Shown one piece after another: positions 1 to 7,491 of a stretch of 41,260 bases of DNA. The DNA comes from a virus. The position numbers were made by a program, and so were the translations under genes. The DNA lies in IMG/VR virus record IMGVR_UViG_3300035183_001353, positions 1 through 41,260 of that record, one strand, 5' to 3'. A model generated the notes under the pieces. The model did no database searches. It was not told the origin of the DNA and worked only from the letters and a program-made list of their open reading frames with translations. Each line of letters opens with the position of its first letter. Positions within the stretch are counted from its first letter, which is position 1.

Positions 1-662
1 TCGGAGAGCCGGTCCCCGAACACTTCCGCCGCCTGGGCGTCCTCGGTGCTGATCACCAGTCCCAGGTCGCGGGCCTGTTGGCGGAGGGCGGCGATCCCTT
101 TCGCGCCATCCTGCATCAACGGCAACAGCGACGTCCCGGTCTTGCCGAAGACCTCCATCGCCGTCGCCGCGCGAATGGCCGGGTCCTGAATCTGCGACAA
201 CCGGTCGGCCAACAGTTCAAACTGCTGCTCCGGCGATAGGCTCCCCAGGTCCGCCAGCGACAATCCCAATCGCGTCAGTGTCTGCTGCGCCGTGCTCGAT
301 CCCTCGGCCGCGTCGACGAGGAACTTCTGCATCTTGCGGACGCCCCCTTCGAGCATTTCGAGGCTGGCCCCGGATTGGTCGGCGGCGTAACCGAGTTCCG
401 ACAGGGACTCGACCGAGATGCCGGTCCGCGCCGACATCTTGGCGAGCTGGTCTCCCATCGACGCGAACACGTTGGTCGTCGCCAACAGCGGCGCGACGGC
501 CGCCGCGCCGAGACCGAAGAGCTTGGTGCCGATCGACTGCACGCCCGCCCCGAATGCCTTGAGCCGCTTCTCCGCCGCCTTCAGTCCGCGCACGAGCTTC
601 GTGTCGTCGGCGAACAGCTCGACGAACGCTTTGCCGGCACGGATACCTTGGGACGAAGCCAT
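1..662 (-). CDS. Phage tail tape measure protein, N-terminal part (gene runs off the left edge)
   Basis: I translated this by hand from the ATG at 660-662. The frame stays open to base 1, so only about 220 N-terminal residues are present. They begin MASSQGIRAGKAFVELFADD and continue with alternating Ala/Gly-rich hydrophobic and charged helices, including a segment ending GLGAAAVAPLL, then DQLAKMSARTGIS. This is the usual start of tape-measure proteins, which set tail length and thread through the tail tube. The start codon overlaps the stop of the upstream tail gene (ATGA), so translation is probably coupled. Position, downstream of the tail tube and two chaperone-like genes, supports the call. 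The C-terminus, where any lytic domain would lie, is outside the window. Confidence 0.85.
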   Translation of the reverse strand, partial: MASSQGIRAGKAFVELFADDTKLVRGLKAAEKRLKAFGAGVQSIGTKLFGLGAAAVAPLLATTNVFASMGDQLAKMSARTGISVESLSELGYAADQSGASLEMLEGGVRKMQKFLVDAAEGSSTAQQTLTRLGLSLADLGSLSPEQQFELLADRLSQIQDPAIRAATAMEVFGKTGTSLLPLMQDGAKGIAALRQQARDLGLVISTEDAQAAEVFGDRLS

Positions 663-925
663 CAGCGGTCACCTCGGGGGAACGGTCCTCGGTCCACGAA
701 CACGGTTTTGAGAAGGGAGATGTCAGCTTTCGGTGGTACGGGTGCGCTGGGGGTTGGTTTGCGGTGCGGGTGAAAGTCGATTGGTTTGAGGGGCCGGGTC
801 TTCTTGGGATCGCGATGCGCGTTGGCGAGCAGCGCCAAGAGCGCGGCCGTGTGATTCCAGGCATCCGACTGCCGGGCTTCGGCCATCCAGACCAGTTCCC
901 GGAGCGTCAGCGGACCAGGGTTCAC
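662..925 (-). CDS. Small tail-assembly protein, second chaperone-like ORF
   Basis: This 87-residue protein uses a GTG start at 923-925 that overlaps the TGA of the preceding gene (GTGA). Its stop overlaps the ATG of the tape measure gene. The N-terminus (LTLRELVWMAEARQSDAWNH) forms a helical segment often found in the short gene just before the tape measure. The rest is basic and proline-rich with no domain I recognise. By position it corresponds to the second of the two tail-assembly chaperone ORFs (lambda gpG/gpGT-like). Here it is reached by start-stop overlap rather than by an evident frameshift. The function is inferred from location, not from a catalytic motif. Confidence 0.65.
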   Translation of the reverse strand: MNPGPLTLRELVWMAEARQSDAWNHTAALLALLANAHRDPKKTRPLKPIDFHPHRKPTPSAPVPPKADISLLKTVFVDRGPFPRGDR

Positions 926-1407
926 GCCGACGATGCCGGCGAGTTGCCAGACAAGTCGCCAGGCGTCGACGCGCCGGGCATCGCTGCCAGCGCCGCGGCC
1001 ATCTGCTGTTCCAGTTCGGTGCTCTCCAGTCGCCGCGTCGCGGTCTCCAGCGCCATCCCCTCCAGTGCCTTGAGCTTGTCGAGCGCCTTGCGGAAGACGG
1101 TCCGCTTCCCGCTCGGGAAAAAATCGACCAGTTCCTCCAACAGCGCGGTCGTGGCGTGGTCCAACACGTCGCCGCCAAGCGCCCGCCCGAAATCTTCATC
1201 GCTGACGTTTTTCGCGTCGGCCTCGGGTTTGACGAGGGCGAACAGGATGTCGCAGAGCAGCACAGGATCGCTGACGAGCCGTTCGAGCAGCTTCCCCTCG
1301 ACGGCGTCGAGCAGGTTGATGTCGAGCAGCCCGCGGACGCGGCGGATGGCGTCGACATTGATCGTGACGGACCACGTCCGACCTTGCGTGTCGTTGAACG
1401 TGTGCAT
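922..1407 (-). CDS. Tail assembly chaperone-like protein
   Basis: This is a 161-residue protein starting MHTFNDTQGRTW at the ATG 1405-1407. That start is preferred over an upstream ATG because a GGAGG-type ribosome site lies about 10 nt before it. The protein is acidic and helical, with segments such as LLDINLLDAVEGKLLERLV and ALDKLKALEGMALETATRR, and shows no enzyme motif. Its place between the tail tube gene and the tape measure gene is where siphophages encode the chaperone that coats the tape measure during tail assembly. The 3' end overlaps the next ORF by 4 nt. The family assignment is mainly positional. Confidence 0.65.
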   Translation of the reverse strand: MHTFNDTQGRTWSVTINVDAIRRVRGLLDINLLDAVEGKLLERLVSDPVLLCDILFALVKPEADAKNVSDEDFGRALGGDVLDHATTALLEELVDFFPSGKRTVFRKALDKLKALEGMALETATRRLESTELEQQMAAALAAMPGASTPGDLSGNSPASSA

Positions 1408-1433
1408 GGCATCGTTTCCTCCGGCTGCCGCGA

Positions 1434-1874
1434 CTACGGCACGGTCATCCATTCGGGCGGGTTGGCGCTGTACGTGGGCTTGGCCGTGACGCTGACCTTG
1501 ATCGCCTCTTCCAGCGGTTCGGACCGGCTGAAGTTGGTGATCGCCATCGAGGCCCGCAGCCCCTGCGCGCCACTGGCGTTGCTGGCCCCGTCGAGGACGG
1601 CGAACTCGATGGGCGCGTTGGTGAGGAACGCCGTCCGCAGCGCGGTGAAGTCGGCATCAGCGGTGTCCCAGACCATCTCGAACTCGAGGCTGGCGTCTTT
1701 GAGCGTGGCGATGTTGGCCCGCCAGCCCCCGTTGCCGCGGGTCGAGACGTCTGCCTCGCCCGCTTCAAGGTTGAGCGTCAGGTCTTTGACGTTCTTGATC
1801 TCGTCCCAGGTGGGGGACGCATACGCGCCGGTGTTCCGGTAGAGCTTGGCGTCGAGTCCGAGTTTGATGGCCAT
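1434..1874 (-). CDS. Major tail tube protein
   Basis: This 146-residue protein starts MAIKLGLDAKLYRN after a good AAGGTGA ribosome site. The pattern is typical of tail tube subunits: an N-terminal strand (GLDAKLYRNTG), then WDEIKNVKDLTLNLEAGEAD, a conserved STRGN/GW turn, a core that mentions every-residue strands (LEFEMVWDTAD), and a C-terminal 'EAIKVSVTAKPTYS' strand. The protein would stack in hexameric rings to form the tube through which DNA passes. It lies 22 bp downstream of the thioredoxin-like gene and upstream of the chaperone genes. I am confident of the tail-tube class but not of the exact subfamily. Confidence 0.85.
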   Translation of the reverse strand: MAIKLGLDAKLYRNTGAYASPTWDEIKNVKDLTLNLEAGEADVSTRGNGGWRANIATLKDASLEFEMVWDTADADFTALRTAFLTNAPIEFAVLDGASNASGAQGLRASMAITNFSRSEPLEEAIKVSVTAKPTYSANPPEWMTVP

Positions 1875-1896
1875 GAGCGGTCACCTTGTCAGGCGG

Positions 1897-3144
1897 TTAG
1901 GAGGCGGAAGGCGTGTTCGTCGGTGCTTGTTCCAGGCGCTTGAGCCAATCGAGCAATTGCTGAAACGCGGCGTCGCTCAGCACCGGCGGCTGTCCGGCCT
2001 GCTGCTTCTTCGTGCGAAACATGCCGAGCGCCCACACCGCGAGGGCGGCCAGCGCCGGCACGCTGAAACCGGTGGTGACGAGGCCGGCGATGACCGACCA
2101 CGGCAGATCGGTGAGCGACACCGGCTTGGCCGGCGCATCCACGAACGGCAAGAGGCTCGCGGAGATCTTGTCCTCAATCCGGCCATCGCTCGTGACCAGC
2201 ACCACCGGTACTTCGTCGCGCCGCAGCGGATAACGGCTCACCGCATCCTGCCAATCCACTCGCCGCACCTTCAGGTGCTGACCGCGCTCGCGCTTCAGCC
2301 CCTGGATCACCTCGCGAATACGGGTCTCCGTGGCGTCGTCGGTGGGCGTATCGGCGTCGGTGACCACCACCGCTTCCAACCGCATTGATGCCGGACTCGG
2401 AACTGAATTGGGCGCTGGGGCGGGCGTGGGCGCTGGTGACGGACTCGGCGCTGGTACCGGCGTCGGCAATGGCGGTGGGATCTGGACCACGTCCACGGGG
2501 GGCGTCGGCAACACGGGGAGCACGGGATCGACTTTGGGGGCCGGTTGCCAGGGCGGGTCGGCACCGATGTCCCCGATGGCCGCCGGCTCCCGCGCCGACT
2601 TGGCCTCGGACAGCTTGGCCACATAGCGGCGAACGGCCGTGGTGATCTCGGTGGCCAGCTTCTTCGGATCGCCGCCGTACGTTCCCTGGAACACCACGGT
2701 CGATGGCTCGCCGTACTTCTTGCTCCGCGGCGGCTGGACCAGGATCGTGGGATAGGCCTCGATCTTGAGTTTCTCGAAGCGAAAGGACTGGCTGCGGTCC
2801 TGCACGTCGTAGACGCCGAAGTGCGACCACGACTTTTTCGGGTCGTTCGGATCGGCCAGCGCCTTGAGCCACGGATCGGTTCCGAACGCCTGCTTGAGCT
2901 GCACGCAAGGCGCGCAGTTGCGGATCGTGACCAGGCTGATGAACCACTTGTCGGCGTCACTGGCCGGAGGCCCCATCGCCGTGAGAAAGTCATCAACGCC
3001 GTCCGACTGCGGACCGACGCCAAGTTGCTGCACGACATTGCCGAGCCGGCGGACTTCATCCTGATCGACTTGCGGGGCGGATTGGGCCGGCGATACCACA
3101 GGCGCCAGCAGCAGAACCAGGAAACAGGCCGGACGCTTCAGCAT
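1897..3144 (-). CDS. Thioredoxin-like protein with signal peptide, proline-rich linker and C-terminal membrane anchor
   Basis: This is a 415-residue protein with an N-terminal signal sequence (residues 1-22, hydrophobic then Ala/Ser/Gln). A thioredoxin-like domain follows at about 60-185, with a CAPC redox motif at 77-80 and a later YPTI cis-proline-type motif. A low-complexity Pro/Ala/Ser linker (about 205-255) leads to a second small alpha/beta domain (about 258-340). A transmembrane helix lies at about 347-375, followed by a short cytoplasmic tail. A GAAGGAG site precedes the ATG. This is seen directly; the role is inferred: a membrane-anchored disulfide protein in the envelope, placed oddly inside a tail operon. 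It could act in lysis, in superinfection exclusion, or in folding of the neighbouring secreted cysteine-rich protein. Confidence 0.75.
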   Translation of the reverse strand: MLKRPACFLVLLLAPVVSPAQSAPQVDQDEVRRLGNVVQQLGVGPQSDGVDDFLTAMGPPASDADKWFISLVTIRNCAPCVQLKQAFGTDPWLKALADPNDPKKSWSHFGVYDVQDRSQSFRFEKLKIEAYPTILVQPPRSKKYGEPSTVVFQGTYGGDPKKLATEITTAVRRYVAKLSEAKSAREPAAIGDIGADPPWQPAPKVDPVLPVLPTPPVDVVQIPPPLPTPVPAPSPSPAPTPAPAPNSVPSPASMRLEAVVVTDADTPTDDATETRIREVIQGLKRERGQHLKVRRVDWQDAVSRYPLRRDEVPVVLVTSDGRIEDKISASLLPFVDAPAKPVSLTDLPWSVIAGLVTTGFSVPALAALAVWALGMFRTKKQQAGQPPVLSDAAFQQLLDWLKRLEQAPTNTPSAS

Positions 3145-3193
3145 GAGATCGACTCCTTCGAGAATGGGTTGACTGCGTGTGCAGGAACGAACG

Positions 3194-3760
3194 TCAGCGC
3201 CACCACGGTCGGTATTCGGGACGCGCGGGGTGCGGCGGGTAATCGAGAATCACCACCCAGGGACCGCTCGACAGATGCAGCCGCCGGAACTGGGCTTCGT
3301 CGTAGCTGTCGATCCGGTCGGGGCTGTTGTTGTTGCAGACGTACCACCGCCCGACGGCGGGGTCGTAACCGACGAGCGTCTGAAAGTGATTCGGCCCCGC
3401 GCCGATCGCCGCACCACGTCCCGTGGCGCAGGCCCACTTCATCCAATCGAACGTGCCGTCGCCGACCACGTTCCAGGCCCGAATGCCGCGGCGGTTGCAG
3501 TACTCGGCCACGCGCGAGGGGCCGGAACCGCCCCGTTCGCGGGGACCGTACTCGGTGTCCCACAACAGCGTGGCTGCGGCTGCCACGTTCTGATCGACAC
3601 CGCACATGCCGATCGAGCACTGCACGCACGAGCCGTCCGGGTTGCGAAACCATTGCCGCACGTCGGCCGGCAGATCGACGGCGAAGTTGTCCTGCGCATG
3701 GGCGCACTGCAGCGCACCCAGCCAAATCAGGCTCATGAGCGAAACGGCAACAACGCGCAT
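3194..3760 (-). CDS. Secreted papain-like (C39-like) cysteine protein
   Basis: This 188-residue protein has a clear signal peptide (residues 1-22, ending AHA) and a GGAG ribosome site. The mature part carries a Cys cluster at 45, 48 and 53 (GSCVQCSIGMCG), a His at 126 in GPNHFQTLVGYD and an Asn-rich segment at 144-146 (CNNNSPDR). The order Cys-His-Asn and the motif spacing suggest a papain-like fold such as the C39-type peptidases or NlpC-like amidases. The exact family is uncertain. It lies between neck/tail genes and the thioredoxin-like gene. A peptidoglycan or host-envelope substrate is plausible but not shown. No classical endolysin is visible elsewhere in the window. Confidence 0.6.
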   Translation of the reverse strand: MRVVAVSLMSLIWLGALQCAHAQDNFAVDLPADVRQWFRNPDGSCVQCSIGMCGVDQNVAAAATLLWDTEYGPRERGGSGPSRVAEYCNRRGIRAWNVVGDGTFDWMKWACATGRGAAIGAGPNHFQTLVGYDPAVGRWYVCNNNSPDRIDSYDEAQFRRLHLSSGPWVVILDYPPHPARPEYRPWWR

Positions 3761-3778
3761 GCGAGGCTCCTTCCCAAG

Positions 3779-4210
3779 TCAGCCGACCGAGTTCTTCCAC
3801 AGCGCGGGGAGCTGCTGCTGTTCGCGTTCGAACGCCGGCCCCATGAAGGGCCGTGCCTCGTAAGTCATCCGCACCCGCCGGTTCCGCCGGCGGCGGACCA
3901 CGGTGTCGCCGTGCTCCAACAGCCGTGGCGCGTCCGTCCGGTTGTTGAGCAGGATCGGACCGATCACCACGCTCCGCGTCTCCGGGGAGAACACGAAAAA
4001 GATGTTTCGCTTCAAAAGGCCGGTGTGACTGCTGGGGGGCTGTCCCGGTTCCGAGACCGCCTTGCGTTTGCGGATGCTGGTCTTCGCCGTCTGTCGCACG
4101 AACGCCCCGAATTTCGACAACACCTTCCGCGTCCGCCGATCCGCCGCGCTGGTGACGGCGGCCCGGTCGAAGAACAGGCGCTGCGCCTCGCTGAGTTTGA
4201 TGCCGATCAT
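3779..4210 (-). CDS. Neck/minor tail protein (HK97 gp10-like position)
   Basis: This 143-residue protein starts MIGIKLSEAQRLFFDR at the ATG 4208-4210, overlapping the stop of the upstream gene by 4 nt. A longer reading in this frame runs into the preceding genes and is not used. The protein is basic, with the pattern KFGAFVRQTAKTSIRKRK, GQPPSSHTGLLKRNIFF and a C-terminal RPFMGPAFEREQQQLPALW. That 'basic helix, SHTGLLKR, RPFMGPA' layout is typical of small phage neck or tail-attachment proteins (gp10 / virion morphogenesis class). It is placed between the tail-completion gene and the accessory secreted genes. The assignment rests on pattern and order. Confidence 0.65.
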   Translation of the reverse strand: MIGIKLSEAQRLFFDRAAVTSAADRRTRKVLSKFGAFVRQTAKTSIRKRKAVSEPGQPPSSHTGLLKRNIFFVFSPETRSVVIGPILLNNRTDAPRLLEHGDTVVRRRRNRRVRMTYEARPFMGPAFEREQQQLPALWKNSVG

Positions 4211-4635
4211 CGGAGCACCAGGTAGGTGAGGGTCAGGACGCTGGTGAACTGCCGCAATTCGGCCAGGTGCTCCTGGGCATAGAGCACAGTCTGTTCGGTC
4301 TTGATCCAGATCGCGTCGGGAAATGATCCAAGCCGCCGGCCGCGAAAGTGATTGGCGATCTCCTCGGTGAGATCGGTGAGCGCATCGAGTTCGGCGTTGT
4401 CGCCCGTCGCAATCTTCTGCTGTACCGCGACGTCGAGGCTGTAATCCCCCTGCCCGCGCGACCGGTCGCCCGACGCCAGCACGACCCCTTTGGGGACCAC
4501 CGTGACCTGCAGATTGTGCATCTCCGGCAGGTCGAACCGCGGCAGGTAATGCCGCACCGCCGTCACCGGCTGACGGAACGTCGCTCCGTTCAGTTCCGCC
4601 ACGATGGCGTCGGCGATGTCGGTGATGACAGCCAT
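4207..4635 (-). CDS. Tail terminator/completion-type protein
   Basis: This is a 142-residue protein starting MAVITDIADAIVAELN, coupled by ATGA overlaps to its neighbours on both sides. It alternates short helices and strands: an N-terminal helix that begins 'D-I-A-D-A-I-V', then LQVTVVPKG, GDYSLDVAVQQK, a central helix ALTDLTEEIANHF, and a closing strand SVLTLTYLVLR. This matches the general build of phage tail terminator or head-tail completion proteins. It would cap the tail tube or join head and tail. No catalytic site is expected or seen. Function is inferred from fold pattern and from its place between the head-tail joining gene and the neck gene. Confidence 0.6.
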   Translation of the reverse strand: MAVITDIADAIVAELNGATFRQPVTAVRHYLPRFDLPEMHNLQVTVVPKGVVLASGDRSRGQGDYSLDVAVQQKIATGDNAELDALTDLTEEIANHFRGRRLGSFPDAIWIKTEQTVLYAQEHLAELRQFTSVLTLTYLVLR

Positions 4636-5000
4636 CAGGGGGTGTCCGTTCCAACGTGCTTGGTCTCCATCCGAAACGTCTGCCGGTAGGGGTCCGAGTA
4701 CCGCCAGTCGATGACCTCGAACACGAGTACCTGCCCGTTCTGCGACTCGCGCACCTGGTCCCCCGGTTGCGGCGTGACCGCGTGGTCACTGAGCACGAGG
4801 TCCGCCGCTTGAATCAGAAAATCCCGCTCGGTGAAATCGACCCGGACGGCGTGGCCGTCGTCGGTCTCGTACTGTGTCCGCCCCACCGTGGCCTTCACGA
4901 CGACCGAGGCCGCACCACGGACGTAGGTCACGTCGCGGGTGCAGTGTTTGGTCCGCTGGGCCTCGAGCCAGCGGGAACCCTGTTCGAGCAGGTCGGCCAT
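4635..5000 (-). CDS. Head-tail joining protein
   Basis: This 121-residue protein starts MADLLEQGSRWLEAQ at the ATG 4998-5000. An in-frame ATG 12 nt upstream (5012) adds four residues (META) but neither start has a strong ribosome site. After an N-terminal helix it is beta-rich: RDVTYVRGAASVVVKAT, DFLIQAADLVLS, GDQVRESQNGQVLVFEVIDW. That is the pattern of head-tail connector or attachment proteins of siphophages. It lies directly after the capsid cement protein gene and overlaps the tail-completion gene by one base (TGATG-type junction). No enzymatic motif is visible. Confidence 0.65.
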   Translation of the reverse strand: MADLLEQGSRWLEAQRTKHCTRDVTYVRGAASVVVKATVGRTQYETDDGHAVRVDFTERDFLIQAADLVLSDHAVTPQPGDQVRESQNGQVLVFEVIDWRYSDPYRQTFRMETKHVGTDTP

Positions 5001-5094
5001 TGCAGTTTCCATCGCGTGGTGACGTTGAATCTTTGGGAACCGCCCATTGCGAATCCGGGCGGCAGCCCGACGGGACCGCCCCCGGCGGCTCCAA

Positions 5095-5436
5095 TCACTG
5101 GCTCAGGCGGACGCGGACCGCGGCGTCGTTGTCACCGGCGGCCCTGGTCGTCTTGCCGAGCAGCTTGTTGGCCCCCGCTTCGCTGTCGGTTTTGGCGACC
5201 GCTTCGGCGACGTCCCAGTAGACGTTCACGCCGGCGGCGATCGCCGAGCCGGCTCCCGTCGCCTTGGGAAAGTCAAAGACCCCCTCGACCGAGAGCGCCC
5301 CCGGTTCGTTGGCGGCGATCGGCCGCTTGGCCACGCCGATGAGGTCTCCCTGCACGACGACGTCGCCGGCCGCCACGGCGGCACCGGGCGTGTAGTCGAT
5401 CGCACATCCGTCTTGCACAAACGTCGCTTGAGGCAT
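5095..5436 (-). CDS. Capsid cement/decoration protein, DUF2190 family
   Basis: This 113-residue small, Ala/Val-rich, beta-rich protein starts MPQATFVQDG after a GGAG ribosome site. It shows the DUF2190 pattern: an N-terminal strand with the phrase IDYTPGAAVAAGDVVVQGDLIGVAKRPIAANEPG (positions about 14-47), then GVFDFPKATGAG, VYWDVAEAVAKT and a C-terminal NDAAVRVRLSQ. Members decorate or stabilise the phage capsid. The gene sits just downstream of the protease-capsid fusion, where cement proteins are usually encoded. An 82-bp spacer with G/C-rich short inverted repeats but no evident terminator separates it from the head-tail joining gene. Confidence 0.8.
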   Translation of the reverse strand: MPQATFVQDGCAIDYTPGAAVAAGDVVVQGDLIGVAKRPIAANEPGALSVEGVFDFPKATGAGSAIAAGVNVYWDVAEAVAKTDSEAGANKLLGKTTRAAGDNDAAVRVRLSQ

Positions 5437-5496
5437 GGATCAGTTCTCCGTGTGTGGTGGTCTCCGTCTGCCGCAGGCCCAACGCGGCTCCGCCGC

Positions 5497-7491
5497 TTAC
5501 ACTTCGCCCTTGCTCTTCACGCCGCCGCGCGGGTCTTGCAGCGCCACGCCGAAGTCGTGGTAGCCGCGCATCTGCACGCCGAGCTGATTGAAGTCGGCGT
5601 CGGCCGTTTCGATCGTGGGGGACTCCTGACCGTTGAGGAACGCGACCTCGATCACCGGCAGGTCGGTCGGTTCGGCCAGCAGGTACCAGGCCTTCGCCGA
5701 GTTGCCGGCGTACTGCGCGTTGGCCAGGTAGCGGCTGACTTCGACGCGGAACTTCCCCTGGTGCGGGTTGGCGATGGGGAACTTGGCATTGGCCGTCGTG
5801 TCCCGCAGTTCGAGCGACTTGTAGAGCTGCGACCCGATGGCCGACAGCGCCGTCGGCACGAGCACGATCGCCGGCATGATGCCGATCGGCTTGCCGTCGG
5901 CATCGGTCTGGTCCATGAAGGCGACCTCCGCCTTCGTCAGGCCGTCGATCGACAGCGCCGTGTCGGCCCCGGTCAGATAGTTCTTGTTGCCGACCGTGAA
6001 GAACGCGGCGTTGCTCAGGAACGTCGTCCAGAACACGTCGTTGAGCTTGAGCCCCGACCCGCGACCCAGCTTGCGGGGGACGGTGGTGATCGCCCCCAGG
6101 TCGTCGTTGATGATGTCCCGACGATCGATCGACAGCACGAGGCCATAGGTGTCGGCCTTGTTCGTGTACTGCTCGTTCCCCAGCGTGCCGTGCTTGAGCT
6201 CGCCCCCCGGCGCGACCAGCTCGTACTGGTCCTTGCCGATCAGGCGATAGCTGGTGACGGTCTTGAAGTCACTGACGTTGCGGACCGCGCAGATGTTCCG
6301 CCACGTCCGCTCGACGCTGAAGAACCCCTCCAGCAGGAACTTGTTGGCGACGTTGGAGAGAATGCCGCCGATGTCGATCGTCGAGAACGCCGCTTCGATC
6401 CCGCGGGCGAACGCAAACCGCAGCACCGACCGGCTGTCCCGGAAATTGCGACCGGTATAGCCGTTGGCCCAGGCCGCTTCGAGCAGCAGCTCCTGGAGGC
6501 CAATGCCGCCGCGGAACCGTCGCGAGGCGAGATCGAGGGTCTGCTCGTCATACGCCTCTGCGACGTGCGCGGCCTTTGCGGTCAGGAGGCACGCCGCTTC
6601 GAGGACGTGGCCGTTGACTGTGTTGTCCGGCGTGTGGACGGCGGGGGCGGCTGGGCGCGTCGCCCGCAGCACTTCGAGTTCGGTGCGCTGGGCGTCCCAG
6701 CCGTCGCGGATGGCACGGGCTTCGAGGGCCGCGTTCTTGCCGGCGCAGATGCGCCGGATGGCGGCGATCCGCTCGACCTCGGCCGCCGCCTGGGCACGGA
6801 TGTCCTGGACCGGATTCGCGGCGGTGCCGGTCGCGGCAGGCGTCTCCGGGAGCGTGGCCGGAGCGTTGTCGTCGGTGGTCGGTTCGTGGTCGTTCACGGT
6901 TTCGGTTCCTGCTTCGGCGTTGGCGATCGCCGCCACGCGGGCGCTGGTGGCTCCGTCCGCGCCGAGATCGACGAAGCTGATCTCGCCGAGGGTCGATTTG
7001 CGGACCACGTTGAGCGGGCCGCTGTACTGGCGACCGTTGACGGTCACCTGCTGGTGCTCCTTCACGAACTCGAACTCGTCGACGCTCGCGCCGACCGAGG
7101 CCTGCCAGGGGAACCCGTTCTTGGAACTGGTCACGACTTCACGGGCGGCCGCCGTGTCGCGCGACACGACGCCGCTGGCCAGCAGTTGTCCCTGCTCGAT
7201 GCGGATCGAATCGGTGTGACCGACGCCGGCGAGCGGGTCATGCCCGAACCGAATCGGCCGCGACTGCGCGGGGATCGACAGCCCCGCCAGGTCGATAATC
7301 ACCGCGTGCTTCCACCCGGCGATCCGCATCGGGCCGCCGGTGTAGGCCAGCATCTGAAACCGCGGCAGCGCGTTGCCCGTGCCGTCTCCGGCCGCCTCCA
7401 CATCGATGCGGGCGGTGGCGGTGAGACACAGCGACGTCGGCGTGGTCAGTACATCACTCGTCGCTGACCGGGGCTTCTTCAGGGTCGGCAT
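5497..7491 (-). CDS. Prohead protease fused to major capsid protein
   Basis: This is a 664-residue protein. Residues about 1-210 look like a prohead maturation protease: a strand-rich start (GNALPRFQMLAYTGGPM), GHD at the segment IRFGHDPLAGVGHTDSI, and the conserved tail 'STLGEISFVDLGADG'. A low-complexity linker (about 213-250, Thr/Ala/Pro) and a helical delta-domain-like stretch (AQAAAEVERIAAIRRI) follow. Residues about 300-664 are the capsid protein (GRNFRDSRSVLRFAFARG, then long strands and the P/A-domain-like part). A GGAG site precedes the ATG, and the first 38 nt overlap the portal gene. The fusion would let the scaffold/protease be removed after head assembly. Fold assignment is from pattern; the catalytic Ser/His/Asp were not proven. 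Confidence 0.8.
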   Translation of the reverse strand: MPTLKKPRSATSDVLTTPTSLCLTATARIDVEAAGDGTGNALPRFQMLAYTGGPMRIAGWKHAVIIDLAGLSIPAQSRPIRFGHDPLAGVGHTDSIRIEQGQLLASGVVSRDTAAAREVVTSSKNGFPWQASVGASVDEFEFVKEHQQVTVNGRQYSGPLNVVRKSTLGEISFVDLGADGATSARVAAIANAEAGTETVNDHEPTTDDNAPATLPETPAATGTAANPVQDIRAQAAAEVERIAAIRRICAGKNAALEARAIRDGWDAQRTELEVLRATRPAAPAVHTPDNTVNGHVLEAACLLTAKAAHVAEAYDEQTLDLASRRFRGGIGLQELLLEAAWANGYTGRNFRDSRSVLRFAFARGIEAAFSTIDIGGILSNVANKFLLEGFFSVERTWRNICAVRNVSDFKTVTSYRLIGKDQYELVAPGGELKHGTLGNEQYTNKADTYGLVLSIDRRDIINDDLGAITTVPRKLGRGSGLKLNDVFWTTFLSNAAFFTVGNKNYLTGADTALSIDGLTKAEVAFMDQTDADGKPIGIMPAIVLVPTALSAIGSQLYKSLELRDTTANAKFPIANPHQGKFRVEVSRYLANAQYAGNSAKAWYLLAEPTDLPVIEVAFLNGQESPTIETADADFNQLGVQMRGYHDFGVALQDPRGGVKSKGEV

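Noticed and set aside
5484-5496. GCGGC-TCC-GCCGC hairpin after the capsid gene as a terminator.
   Set aside because: The stem is only 5 bp, has no T-run, and the following cement gene is expected to be co-transcribed.
5047-7467. A long plus-strand ORF opposite the capsid gene.
   Set aside because: It is an antisense shadow in GC-rich DNA with arginine/glycine-rich composition and no domain, while the minus strand holds a recognisable capsid gene. Similar long plus-strand ORFs opposite 11.5-13.5 kb, 18.7-21.0 kb and 36.5-38.2 kb are rejected for the same reason.
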